A stretch of 64,000 nucleotides of DNA, taken from Clytia hemisphaerica. Lineage: Eukaryota; Cnidaria; Hydrozoa; Leptothecata; Clytiidae. Below, one piece after another: positions 1 to 11,595 of the stretch (position 1 is its first letter; each line of letters begins with the position of its first letter). The position numbers and the translations under genes are program-made. The notes under the pieces were generated by a model. That model had not been told where the DNA came from. It ran no database searches and saw nothing but the letters and a program-made list of their open reading frames with translations. The stretch is from contig CACVBU010001153.1 of assembly GCA_902728285.1 (NCBI GenBank), positions 798,194-862,193 on the forward strand, written 5' to 3'.

Positions 1-946
1 ATGGTTGGGCCAGGTTTTTGAAGAGAGAAATCCAGGATTTTGTTTTCTTTTCATCATCAAAGTTTTGGGTAAAAGTGTAATTCTCACTACTTAATGAAAA
101 TCACTGTTCGAGCTTGGACCTGACACATGTTTAGGCAAAAAATATGTTTTGCTATTTTAGCCCGAACATCATGACCAAGAAATGTTCAGAAAAGGGTCGT
201 TGACAGAGTACACTGGTACACTTTTGCTAAACCCCAACGTCCACTGCGTGTACGTAAGTACTATAATAGTATGGATGCGCCCCTAAACTTTACATAGCCT
301 TTTGAGTTCAGAAAGGTACACAAGCAAAGTATTAAAGACCAACTCTAATGTAATAAATAATAAAAATATACCCTCTGAGTTCAGATAAAATGTAGCTACC
401 CAAGTAAAAAAATTAAAATATTATAAAATAGTTCCTCCTATTCTCATCTTCTAGTCTTAAAAGTACCCAGGCAAAAGACCCAAAAGATTTTTATACTTTC
501 CTATATACAGTCTTTGGCTTTTCCTGGACATATCCATGATAGATCTCAATCACAATCCGCACATTATTGTTACAGTTAAAAAATGAAATCGTTGAAAGTC
601 AGAAAAACGAAAGTGAAACTTGTGTAAAAGGGTCACGACACGAAAAACCTCTCTCTGATTCAGCCAGCCACTGTGCCGTATAAAATCACACGCTTATTTT
701 ATAAGAATAACTTCTTATTAGAATATCAGGGTCAGATTTCGAAGTTAGAATAAACAGGCATATTGTTTAGAACAATAGAAAAAATGAGTATAATGTTCCC
801 CCTAAGCCAAAGTACTCTATACTTATAAAAAAAGCTCGTGTACAACCTTAAATTATGAAAGGCTGAGAAGGAGAGACTAAAAAAAGCACAGAATGAAACT
901 CTTTTTCTTATAAATAAAATATATTGAACTGGATTGCATTACATAC
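1..946. other. Intergenic or intronic sequence
   Basis: AT-rich sequence with no open frame that I can support. It lies downstream of the first-exon donor of the leftward gene at 947-1292, so it is probably that gene's first intron. No repeat structure was recognised. Confidence 0.4.
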
Positions 947-1292
947 CGTGAAGAAGTCTTTCAATAGAAAATTCATCTGTTGGTTCAGGATCATCGTCAC
1001 TATCAATTTCATTAGTTTGACTGTAATCACTCTCTACTTCAGACAATACCATGTCAGCTTCCTCAACCTTCTCATCTGCGACAGGGGTGTTTTTAGTATT
1101 TTGCCCAACTAATTTACACTCACTAAATAAATCACCATCGTCGTCTGAGTCAGTCTCACAAAAGTTCATCGCATCGTAAGGATCTATGGGTTTCAAACTA
1201 CCATTAGATACAGGAATCGACTCGTAAAGTAAGTCACAGCATGAATCCATTTCCATCATTTCACTTTCTCCTCCATCAGACCAAGACGCCAT
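947..1292 (-). CDS. First coding exon of a leftward gene, acidic protein, function unknown
   Basis: The exon starts at an ATG in the context AAGATGGCG (purine at -3, G at +4) and runs 346 nt to a consensus donor (CACG then GTATGT). It encodes about 115 residues and ends in phase 1. The peptide begins MASWSDGGESEMMEMDSCC and is very acidic, with two SDDD runs (ETDSDDDGD and DSDDDPEPTDEF). It has no membrane segment and no domain that I recognise. Acidic, Ser/Asp-rich N-termini of this kind are common in nuclear or transposase-derived proteins, but that is only an analogy. The open frame extends upstream to another ATG at 1397, which has a weaker context. The remaining exons lie to the left of the window. 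The gene is head-to-head with the gene at 1515, with 222 bp between the two ATGs. Confidence 0.6.
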
Positions 1293-1514
1293 CTTGAAAG
1301 GCCAAGTCAAAAATAAAATCGAACGGGATCTGGGACCTAACAAAACCCCGCCTTTATTTACGTATCCAAGGTTGCGACCAAATATGGCGGCCAACATTGG
1401 AACGGCTTCATCTCAAAAAAAATTCGAAAGTAAAAGCCCCGCCACTTTTCTCGGTTTGGTTTTCCTGGTGGCATACGCGTTCTTTTAGATCCAATCAGGC
1501 AATTGTTTTTCAAA
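1293..1514. promoter_or_regulatory. Bidirectional promoter with two YY1-like motifs
   Basis: The 222-bp gap between two divergent start codons is less AT-rich than its surroundings. It contains AATATGGCGGC at 1382-1392 (+), and AAGATGGCGTC overlaps the leftward start codon. Both fit the YY1-type consensus AAnATGGCGnC, which in animals often sits at the 5' end of TATA-less genes. No TATA box is visible. The assignment rests on the gene geometry and these two motifs. Confidence 0.5.
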
Positions 1515-4500
1515 ATGGAAAGAGTTCAGAGGAATCGAAAAGAAAACCCAAAATTCAAACAAAGTGATGAAATCGGTAAGAGTATTATTCAGTGATATAC
1601 CCATCTAATTTTGTCTCGAAAAATCCTACTATCTCTTGTGATTAGTCTATTCTGAAGGAAGAAGAAGAAGAAATGTGGAAAAAGGAAAAGTAATAGGATC
1701 GGGATAATCAATTTTAAGATTTTAATATCTTTTCAAATCCTTTTTTTTTAATTTTTAAAAGAAAAATACACACGCTTTTTTAAAATAAGAATATCTTCTA
1801 TAAGAATATCAGGGTGAAAATTTCTTCCGGAAAGAGCCCAATTTGATAAGAATACAGTTACAGTCACTTGTATTTGGTCAACTTTGATGCAGAAATAAAA
1901 AACGTGTATGCTAACATAAAAAAACATATCAAAAGTTATATACAAAAAATACCAAAATGTAGTATCCAGACAAAAAATTCAGAAATTTTATAGCACACTG
2001 AGAATTGTAAATCCCATCTTGAATCTTTCCAGAATTAACCAATTTCATGTTGCAAAAGTCAGCACTTTTAAAATTACCCCCCTGCTGTGAAAGGTCAACT
2101 TCACTCTATAATTTTACTCTTTTCAGGTTCTGACGATGGGCCACTCGTAACCATCATTTTTACAGAGCCAGAGGCTGATGGCAACCACCTTACGTTGACT
2201 CTTCCGTACAACAAATTCAAGCCTTTGGACGAAAAGGGTCAAAGTATCCCAATGTCAGGGATAAAAGTTGGTCGACGTGGTTTTTTCTGGTATCCACATC
2301 ACAAGAAATACTACGAAGCTTGCGTGACAGCTGTTGCCAAAAAACGAAAAGGTAATTGTTCAGTCCAATAATTTTGATTGGTATTTGTGACTACCATTAT
2401 ACTTTTGAATCCAAGACGGTGCTAATGGACCAGATAAACTTCCATCTCTTCTTTGTATTTTCATCTTCAATCAAAGCCTCAGCACCTGTCAAGAGATAAA
2501 TTCGTCATTCGTTTAATTAAAAGTGACATCTTAACTGCTAAGGACTTAACTTTACGCCCAGGTGGTATTTACATTTGGTAAGATTTTCAATCTAGAGGGT
2601 CTATTCATGGTGGCCACAGAATTATTTTTTTCAAATTCCAGGACTTTCAAGGACTTTCAAGGACAAATTTCGACTTTTTCCAGGACTTTAGATCATCAAA
2701 TTCCAGGATATTTCAGGACAAAATAGCATTAAACAGAAAAAATCAAGGATTTTCCAGGATAAAAAAATAAAATATTACTATCTCAGCAAGGAAAATATCA
2801 AATGAATGCAACTACATAGTCAAGATTTTTCCAATTTTAGAATGCGAAACGAAAAAGTCGATTGAAAAAAAAATATATTCAAAGAATTTAGAATATCCAG
2901 GACATTCCAGGACATTTTGAAAAATTACAAGAAATCCCAGGAGTTTCAAGGACTTTCCAGGAGAAAACATTAATTCCAGGATATTCCAGGAATTTCCAGG
3001 AGCGTGGCCACCATGTCTATTGAGAAAGACTAGACTGAAGAATGAAAAATATTTCATCTTTCAGGGGCCCGGGAGTGCCAGGCGGAACAAAAAGAAGATT
3101 GTACCTTAGATGGAATTGATAAAGGTATTGATTCTATCATCTTAGAAAACTTTTTATTGTTTGTAGCTCTTTGGCACTAGCTTAACCTTTCAAATTAAAA
3201 TCTCAATCTTTTATTCCCTTGCTAAGGAGCAATGCACAAATACAATGTAATTCTATAAACTTATTTTCAACTATCTTTTTCTTTTTCAACTCAAGAAAAC
3301 GTACTTACACAACCGAAGACTAAAAAAGCAAAGAAGAAGAGAGCCTCTACAGAAGAAGGTAATGCCTAGAATGACACAGAAAAACACATCTTGCTTAAAA
3401 TTGGAATTAAGTTTTGCTTGTTTGTAACGAGTTTAAAAAGTCATATTTCTTTAATTTCTAAATTAGAACTTTTCAGCTTTTAAATTAGTAAAAGCGCTTT
3501 CAAATCGAAACAGCCAAGTAAGCAAGAATATCACTTTCAATTCCTAGTAATGAAGACTGACACGAAAATGGAAGTCAAAAAGACTAAAAAGCAAGATCCT
3601 GAAATAGGTATACCACACAAAAGTTTAGTTAGTAATATATTGAAATATCAAATTAACAAACCTGTGCATACAGTCCTAAATCTTATAGAGTCTCTGATCC
3701 AAAATAATTTCAAACCCCAATTGAAAAATTCAAAGTCTCTCTACCCTATTTATGCTATTTTTTAGTGAAAGCAGACAAGGCAGCAAAAAAGGCAATAAAA
3801 AAGACAGATGAAATACTCTCGTCTATTATCATCAACAAAAGTGGCGGTAAGCAGAATGTGTTAAAACAGTGAAGTTTCAAAATATCTTGGGTTTATCTAT
3901 GTCTGGGTTAGGCTACTACTTGAGCAGTTTAGTTCTTGGTCATGGCTAGAGCTTAAAAATTCAATCTTAAAGCTAAAGAGAATTTAAGATCATCATTTCA
4001 GAAATTTGAACAATACTTTACTTTCTATCTAAATCTTAGACAAATCTTTTGAGCTTAACGAGAATATCCTTGACAACTGGGTCCAAAACTTTGATGGTAA
4101 GACATTTCTCTTTGAGTTAGAGGCATAAACCAGTAATTATTTATCAGCAACCATGTTGCTGTTGCCCTACCAATTAAATTAAAAATTTCAATGCAAAACT
4201 TTCAGGATATATAATATTGTGGTTTTGGTGATTTTTTTTCAAAATATTATTCATAAAAAATGGGCATAAGATAAATGCAGTTGCAATTTTGACATATTGT
4301 TTACCTTTAAACTGTTTTTAGAATTAATGGGATCTAAAGGCAATGAGCTAAAAAGCACTGACACGGCAAAAGATACACCTGTAGGTAAGGCACCACCAGG
4401 AAACTTAGAATGATTAAATGATGGCGAAACCTTCTTTAAACATAAGCAGTCTTTTAGAAAGATCTTCCTTGACTTTGGATTCAACCTTGACAGAACAGCA

Positions 4501-7500
4501 AAAATTATGAACTAAGTTTTCTCTACATTTATTTTAAAATAAACAAACAGTTACTCAGAATTTTTCATTTTCAAGATTTTGAGATGGTTACACAGATGGA
4601 CAAGGTTCACGAGGTATCAAAAATTGGAAAAACCGAAGCCACATTAACAAGCAAACCATGTGAGTATAATTTAAGTAAAAAGAAATTGAACTCAACTGTA
4701 TTGATATAATGTTCAATTGGTTTTTGTCATTCCCAACAAATACTGAAAGTTATTGACCAAAACTTGTGGAATCAGAATCAAATTTCAAGATTTGGGATAT
4801 AGGCTATTTCTACCCTCACCTGTTAGCCCTGTTAGCTAATGCATATACCTTGTATCTGATTTTAGGGCAATCATCGATTCACGAAGAATCTAGCAACAAC
4901 ATGGTAGAGGCAATGGGCACCTCCTTTTTAGAAAAAGAGGGTTTAAAATCTTTCACCACATTGATGAAAAAGCCCAGTAAGTAAATTGCAATATACAAAC
5001 AAAAAATGTTTTAAAAATTGAGCAAGAGATATAAAATTTAGAGTTTAGCTAGAAACCAGAATGTTGCGTATAACAGGGCCCCAACCAAATCATACCGCTA
5101 TTACTTTTAGGTCAAAAAATAAAACAAGAATACGCCGACAAGAACAGAATTCAACAAAATCTGATGGACTTGCCTACAAAGAAGGACAATTTGAAAACCC
5201 TAACAACATTGGATAAGTCAAGTGAGTCTGCTTTTCACATACATTGCTGATTAAAAGTTACAAATTTAGAGATTAGTTTTCAAGAAACCTTTAAAAAGTA
5301 ATGGTGATCTCTAACCTAGTTCCAAAACTCAATTCAATTAGGTTAAACTTAATAGCTGATGTTTTTAATGATAGTGCTAGTGTATTAAAATGGTGCCTAG
5401 TCAATTTATACTTTGAATTAAAATTGAATTTTCAACTTTTTTCTTTCAGCAAAAAGTCCAGTATTCGACCAGCAAAAACGTTAGCTATATTTTAATTTGA
5501 ATTAATTCCTAACCTACCCGTATGATTTCAGAAGCATAAATTTTTTTTGAAGGGTTTTGTTTGCTTCATGCAAATAAGTACGAGAAAGCAATACAATTGT
5601 TGCATATTGCCAACAGAAAATATCTGACATTTTTTCTTTCTCTAAAGCCAAATCTGCATTTTAAAAATTAGGTCCCTGAACATAAAAGCAAAAAAACCAT
5701 AGTTATAAAAATTGTCCTACCTGTTTCAATTCAGGCTTTCAACCAAGCAGCAAGATGTCTTTGGGTGCTGGAAATAAAGAAGGTGAGATATATTTCTAAT
5801 TGAGGCTGCGTGAGACTTTTGAGTTAATTTAGTATCATAATAAATAAGTGTTTAACGTTAGCTATATTTTAATTTGAATTAATTCCTAACCTACCCGTAT
5901 GATTTCAGAAGCTTAAAAATTTTTTGAAGGGTTTTGTTCGCTTCATGCAAATTAGTATGAGAAAGCAATACAATTGTTGCATATTGCCAACAGAAAATAT
6001 CTGACATTTTTTCTTTCTTCTCTAAAGCCAAATCTGTATTTAAAAATTAGGTCCCTGAACATAAAAGCAAAAAAACCATAGCAATAAAAATTGTCCTACC
6101 TGTTTCAATTCAGGCTTTCAACCAAGCAGCAAGATGTCTCTGGGTGCTGGAAATAAAGAAGGTGAGATATATTTCTAATTGAGGCTGCGTGAGACTTTCG
6201 AGTTAATTTAGTATCATAATAAATAAGTGCTTAGTCGATTAAGTTGTTGTCTTCCTTTATTTATTTCATTACAATGTTAGAATCAGTGAGTAACACAGAA
6301 ACCTCTCTTAGGTGGCTCTTGTACAAATTGCAGAAAGATGCAAAGACAGCTTCAATTAGCAAACGAAAAGCTTAAAGAATACGGTGAGATTATAAACTTT
6401 CCAATTCTGCTCTAAAACAAAATTGTTTGGAAACCAAAAACTGAGCCTGTGTATGCTCATAACATAACATTTATATAGAAAAAAACATGTAGCCTGTGAA
6501 TAAATAGGACATGGGGAAATCTGTGACCATTTTACTCTTTAAAGACCCTAGATACCTCCACACAACACCCAGCCTTGTTGTTCACCATAACCTCTTTTCT
6601 CTTAGAGTCAACTTTCAGTAATTTGGGCAGGCTAGTTCCTGATTTAGTGACAGTCACGCAACAAATCAGCCATTCCTTCCCAAATGGCAAAAAAACCACA
6701 GTAAGTTGAATTTGCCACTATATACTCACATCTTATTAATAACTCAATTAAAATGCACTTGTAAATAATAATTAAAAAAAACACCGTTATCAAATTAGGA
6801 AATTCAGCTCATACCCTGTCAAGAAAAAAGCTTTAATGAAAGCAAGTTTTATAAGGACTTGTAAGAATAAGAATATCCTTTTCTCATAGATTATTCCTGA
6901 GAGTATGACCCTTGACCAGCATGAGGAAGTGCTTCCTGGAACAGACCAAGTGAGTAGTGTATCTATTAAAGTTGGTTAAGTGATAAATTTAGGAGAGAAA
7001 TTTTCATAAAGTGAGAATATCTAAAATAAACTTTCTTTACGAAAACAACGAGGCTGAAAAATTCTTAAAGTGGAGCCTGTAATGGCTGAGTTCAAAGTAT
7101 ACTTAGGATTAAATTGGTGGAAAATTAGAGTTTTAACCCTACATACATCTGTTTTTAAAGGGTTAAAAACAGCACCAGCAGCAAGAAAAAATTACTTGAA
7201 TGTGTATATAAGAAACTGAAAACTTTGTTATTTTCTATATAGATGAACTCAACTCCTGTAATGACAGACAGAAGTATGAACTTTGAGAGTAGTCCAATAA
7301 CAACCGACAGAAAACAAAAAAAAACATTAGACGTCAGCACCGGTTATCTTAGCAATTCAGATATGCAGGTAGGTACCAGTAAAAGTTCATTTCTCACGAA
7401 AATATTAGATCCTCCTTAAGTACCTTGATTTGATTAAAAAATTTTAAAACCTTTGGATTTGTGAAATTCGCAAAATATAATACTTGCGAAAAATTTAAGA

Positions 7501-9843
7501 TCATGATATTTGCCTGAACCCCTACGAAAATGAAAGATATTTGGTCAAAAAGGGGCTGATTTGTGAAATTTTAATTTTTATATCTCTCGCGAAAATAAGT
7601 TCCCGCAAAAATTAATCCCCTTAAGGTATCTCAAACACTTACCGGAACCATGCACTCAGTCTAACTACAGTTTTATTTTCATAATTTTACAAACCTTTAG
7701 CAAGAAATGATACTCCCAATGACTAACCATGTTAAGTTGACGGTGGCAGAAATAAAGGTGTTGAAAAGGAAGAGCGACAAATATCAAAAATGGACCACCG
7801 TTTTCAATACCATCGTCAAGAAATACTTTGACGAGAAAACTTTGAGGAAGTAAGAAAACAATTTCTTCTTTGTAAAAAATAGACTCTTCCAGTTTAACTC
7901 TGTTACAAGTCAAACAAGGAAACATTTATTCTTGTTTTTTGTCACATTGGGCCATTCCAGAAAATTTTTGTTACCTGGCTTCAGACGATATGCCTCTATT
8001 AATATTTTCTAGCTTCGGAATTAGTAAAACAAAGAAAGCGCTAAATGTTCCACTTAAAACTTTAAGGTCGTCAGCACAAGGCAAGGAAAACAAAAAGACT
8101 AGAAAGTCAAAGCCAGCATTGAATGAAAAAATTGTTGCTGATCTTTTAGGTAAGTAGAATAAGACTTCTTTATCTTTCTTCATATTACCATACTTATTTT
8201 GGCAAAATTGGAGAGCGAACTCAAAATTTGCCAAATTTAGTTCCCACTGAAATTATTTTTTAGGTCATTTGCCAAATTAAGTTCTTGCCAAAATCAAAAA
8301 ATTCCTGGTTTGCCAAAATAAGTTCTCGCCAAAAGAGAAAAATTAGAATCGGTCGTTTGTCAAAATTAGTTCTCACCAAAAAAAGTTCCCTGAAGGTTAA
8401 AGGGAATAGCGCTATACTTATAGTAGGGGTCAGAGTTGCTGGTACTTCCATGGTATACTCTGAAATACATGCTGATGTCAGCCTGAAAGCTGATTGGCTT
8501 AACCGACAGTTTTACGTGGTTTGAGAGTATAGCTAAAACTTTGTTATGTTTTCAACAGTAAACGAAAGTGAATGAAGACAAAATGTAAACAAAAAGATTG
8601 CAAAGAAGTTTTCGAATAAATTCACAATAGAATGTCTTCATTTTAAAAATAGAAACACTCGATTTCATTCAAAAGAAAAAGACATTCTTTTTTTCTTTCA
8701 GTTTTATGTAAGTCTTTTTGTGTTGTTGTTGAACATTATAGTAAATTATATTCACTTTTTTGAATATATTTTTTGGAATAAAGTCACTTTTGGTTTTTGT
8801 TATGATCCAGCACTCCTAAATACTCCTCCGTATGGGTGTTTGTGCCAATGCTAGATCAGCATTTCATAAATATACCATGCGTCGTTCCCTTTAACTTTCT
8901 TGATACATTCAGGGAAAAAATTGAATTTGGCGAAATTTGATTTCTGTCGGTATATAGTGGAAAAATTAAAAATATTTAGTCAAGAACTTATATTTGCGGA
9001 GACATCATTCAAAAAGTACCAGAAAGTTCTTAACTCTGAGAGAGGATGCTTGGTAACGCATACAGGCATGCATGGGGGAAAAGGGATAATCTACGTACAC
9101 TTTATAAAGCTGTTTTTCTAATTAATTTATCCACCTTTTTTAATATGAAAGTTTTTGAAGTGTACACTTTATGAGCTTTGAGAAACATACAGCAAAGAAC
9201 GATTTTTCCTTGCTCTCGCAAACAGTACAAATAGAAATGAAGAAGTTTATAACTAACCTGATTTGGTTTTGATTTTTTAGAATTGGGCAAGAACAAGTAT
9301 GGATTGGAAGAATCTAAGGTGACTGAACAGTTGAATGCCAAGTGTGGTGGTGCTCGTCGAAGATATAGTAAGTTATTGCTAAAGATCACCAGGATAATTA
9401 CAGATATTTCAGCATAGTGTAGATTCCCTGTTTCGAAGCCTTCGTGAAAAGTGATCAAAAGAAATATTTCGAAGTCTCGTGGCCGATTTGTTTACCGATT
9501 ATCACTCTATCATATATGTGAAATAAATAAAGCGGGTACATGGAAGTTCATTTGTCTGTTGTATAAATTCACGCGGGCCGAGCGACCATCTCTTTCACCG
9601 ATTGTTTTATAAATAAGAATGATTATCGTTGCCGTAAAAATCGTAACACGAGGGCGTGCGAAATGGGCGGCGAAAAGATGGAAGATGGATGAACGGGCGG
9701 TAAAGATGTGGTTTTTCACGGCGGTAACTGTTTGAGTTTATATTACTTCTTTTTTATCAGGGTTAAAACGCGAGAAAATGAGAGCCAATGGCGAAGTCCC
9801 TCCCCCATCATCGGATGAGAGCGACCATGAAGATGACGAATGA
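1515..9843 (+). CDS. 22-exon gene, predicted 618-aa nuclear protein with BEN-like C-terminal domain
   Basis: I assembled the exons from GT/AG sites and phase: 1515-1575, 2127-2351, 3065-3124, 3296-3358, 3548-3607, 3766-3846, 4040-4096, 4322-4384, 4576-4659, 4866-4976, 5111-5221, 5450-5479, 5735-5782, 6114-6161, 6312-6383, 6606-6700, 6890-6949, 7243-7368, 7701-7849, 8067-8149, 9281-9367, 9761-9843. They sum to 1857 nt, an exact multiple of three, ending in TGA, with AATAAA at 9968. Residues ~22-95 form a compact domain (KVGRRGFFWYP, then YYEACVTAV) resembling the Tudor-like region seen before BEN domains in invertebrate proteins. The middle is Lys-rich and low complexity, with a CxxC (CTNC) near residue 370. 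The last four exons (LTVAEIKVLKRKSDKYQKW, then ADLLELGKNKYGLEESKV) look like a BEN domain, a DNA- and protein-binding fold. An acidic tail, SSDESDHEDDE, closes the protein. Exons 2-15 are all phase 1-1. The weakest sites are the donor after 5479 and the acceptor before 8067. Confidence 0.75.
2607..3014. mobile_element. hAT-like MITE in intron 2 of the BEN-like gene
   Basis: This 408-bp element has terminal inverted repeats built on ATGGTGGCCAC. It is flanked by an 8-bp target-site duplication, GTCTATTC on the left (2599-2606) and GTCTATTG on the right (3015-3022). The interior is dominated by degenerate CCAGGACTTTCAAGGA-type repeats. The 8-bp duplication is the hAT superfamily signature. There is no coding capacity. 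Confidence 0.8.
5480..6200 (+). repeat. Recent tandem duplication carrying exon 13/14 of the BEN-like gene
   Basis: About 350 bp starting at GTTAGCTATATTTTAATTTG (5480) recurs at about 5858. Each copy holds a 48-nt phase 1-1 exon (5735-5782 and 6114-6161, 379 bp apart) encoding FQPSSKMSLGAGNKE. The acceptors, donors and flanking intron are nearly identical. The exon is a multiple of three, so either or both copies can be spliced in without shifting the frame. Confidence 0.85.
7421..7628. mobile_element. Small TA-flanked MITE (mariner-like) in an intron
   Basis: The ends TACCTTGATTTGATTAA and, on the other strand, TACCTTAAGGGGATTAA form imperfect terminal inverted repeats next to TA dinucleotides. 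The right end matches the family seen at 41828-42121. The interior has repeated GCGAAA/GCAAAA blocks and is non-coding. Confidence 0.5.
8170..8400. repeat. GCCAAA-rich repeat in the intron before the BEN region
   Basis: Degenerate repeats of TTGCCAAAATAAGTTC-type sequence fill this stretch. They resemble the interior of the MITE family at 7421-7628 and 41828-42121. Clear terminal repeats were not found, so it is probably a decayed relative. Confidence 0.4.
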
Positions 9844-10150
9844 GTGTTTTTTACTTACATTTTTCAACTCTTGTGATAATTCATACTTTTTTATTACTTT
9901 CACACTTTCATAGGCATTCTTAGAAATTAGAAAAAGACTTTATGTTCCTATTGGTATTATCCAATTAAATAAAATTATTGATAGTCTCCGTTATTGAGTT
10001 TTCTGGCTATTTGTGTAAATTTTCTTCATCATAAACTAAGACATAGGGTAGGAAGCCATGGCCAGCCACTTGAATAAATTACAATAATAAATGAAATTTG
10101 GCCAAGATTGTAAGGGTGCAGATCATTGAATATCTGAAATATTTGGCAAA
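9844..10150 (+). terminator. 3' UTR and polyadenylation signal of the BEN-like gene
   Basis: AATAAA at 9968-9973 lies 125 bp after the stop codon, in AT-rich sequence with no further open frame. It is the likely cleavage signal for the gene ending at 9843. Confidence 0.5.
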
Positions 10151-10530
10151 AGTGAAAACAACTGAACAAGTGTGCGAAATAAGTGTGCGAGATAAGTGTG
10201 CAAGATAAGTGTGCCAGCCTCAAGTTTAATGTGTCAGGTAGTGTGCAACCTCAGGTTTAATGTGCCAAGTAGTGTGCAAAGTAGTGTGCGGGAAAGTGTG
10301 CTACACACTAACTCGCACACTTTTCTGCACATTTGATTTAATGTGCAGCACAGTGCCCAAATGTGCAATTTTAATGTGCAACACAATGTGCAGTAGTGTG
10401 CAAGTTAAATGTGCAAGACTGTGCAAGGAAGTGTGCAAAGTAGTGTGCAACATAGTGAGCAAAGTAGTGTGCATTCAAACGATTGCACATTTGTAGTTTT
10501 AACTGTGCTGCACACTGTGCAACACATTCA
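10150..10530. repeat. Degenerate AGTGTGC short-repeat tract
   Basis: More than twenty copies of GTGTGC / TGTGCAA blocks are interspersed with TTTAATGTGC. Spurious Cys-rich open frames on both strands come from this repeat and are not treated as genes. Confidence 0.8.
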
Positions 10531-10920
10531 AAAATTTTCTTAAGGGTTATGTAATCAAATTTCTTTTTACTCAAACCTTTTTTTACTCTACTATAGCAAC
10601 TAGAAAAAAGCTACTTTGCAGACTTATATTCTAAACACAAAGTTCAAGGCTTGAGATTCTTAAAAAATCACACAATTTTGGAAAAGAAAATTTCAAAGAA
10701 AAAGCCATTAATTTTTTTATACTCATAATTTTGTACAATATACAGTTTGAATCAAAGCCCTATTCCTATCTTATAGGCATATAAAAACTTCAAAAAATTT
10801 GATCTTAAAAGTACCAAGGCAGCCTGTATGCATGAAAGATTAAACATTGGCATTCTGCGGTACCAGGGCATTCTGCGGTACATACACCTGTATATTGTTC
10901 AAATATAAAAGTTAATCATC

Positions 10921-11142
10921 TACCGTAACTTGGTCTAATGTCGACATCCCTCCTCTAATTCCGACACCATTTTTATCAGCTGAAATTGATAGAAAGATTG
11001 AAACTGTTTTTTTTTGCTTAGTGGTCAGAGAGGAATAATTCTTTTTCAATCAGTGATTCAAGCTTTCATGTTATTCCTGCTGTCTCTAAAGAAGGGTGTC
11101 GGAATTAGACGAGGGAGGTCGATATTAGACCAACTTACGGTA
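10921..11142. mobile_element. TA-target MITE, copy 1
   Basis: About 50-bp terminal inverted repeats begin TACCGTAACTTGGTCTAAT, and the right end is ACCAACTTACGGTA. In the duplicated segment the matching position reads ATCATC-TA-TTTTCC, so insertion duplicated a TA. This is the Tc1/mariner signature. The length is 222 bp including both TAs, and the element is non-coding. Confidence 0.9.
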
Positions 11143-11194
11143 TTTTCCAATTAAGTTCCAATTATTAAAAAGAATGATTTGAATCTTACATAAT

Positions 11195-11376
11195 AGACCT
11201 TTTTTCAAAGAGGACGCTCTGTTGAATAATTATGTAGTCCAGCCATAAAAACAATGATAGAGCCATGCATAATTACTGTATCATGCATATTGTAATAATT
11301 ATGCATGGTTTTATCATTGTTTTTCTGCTGGACTACATAATTATTCAACAGGGTGGCCTCTTTGAAAAAAGGTCTT
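11195..11376. mobile_element. Foldback element
   Basis: This is a near-perfect palindrome. The left arm AGACCTTTTTTCAAAGAGG pairs with the right arm CCTCTTTGAAAAAAGGTCT. The paired region continues through GTAGTCCAGC and CATGCATAATTA to a short loop. It is absent from the duplicate at about 12205. A related sequence (TTTAAAGAGGGC, GTAGTCCAGGCATAAA) is at 23321-23702. Confidence 0.8.
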
Positions 11377-11595
11377 ATATATATGGTCTTCTTTTTATTC
11401 TTTATCCCGTTCCCTTTTCTCGTGGTCTTCTCCTATTCGAAGAAGAATTTTTCTGGATTGTTTTTTGTACTGTTATACAACTTTGTGAATCAAACTGGTA
11501 TTTGGAACTTTGAATTTGTCTAATGAAAATATTTAACAATGGATGATGATAAACCAGGAAAGGTAAATAAAATTAAATTCTACTATTCCTATGTA

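Noticed and set aside
10260..10496. Cys-rich 78-aa open frame
   Set aside because: It is a translation of the AGTGTGC repeat tract. The opposite strand is open too, with no promoter or splice evidence.
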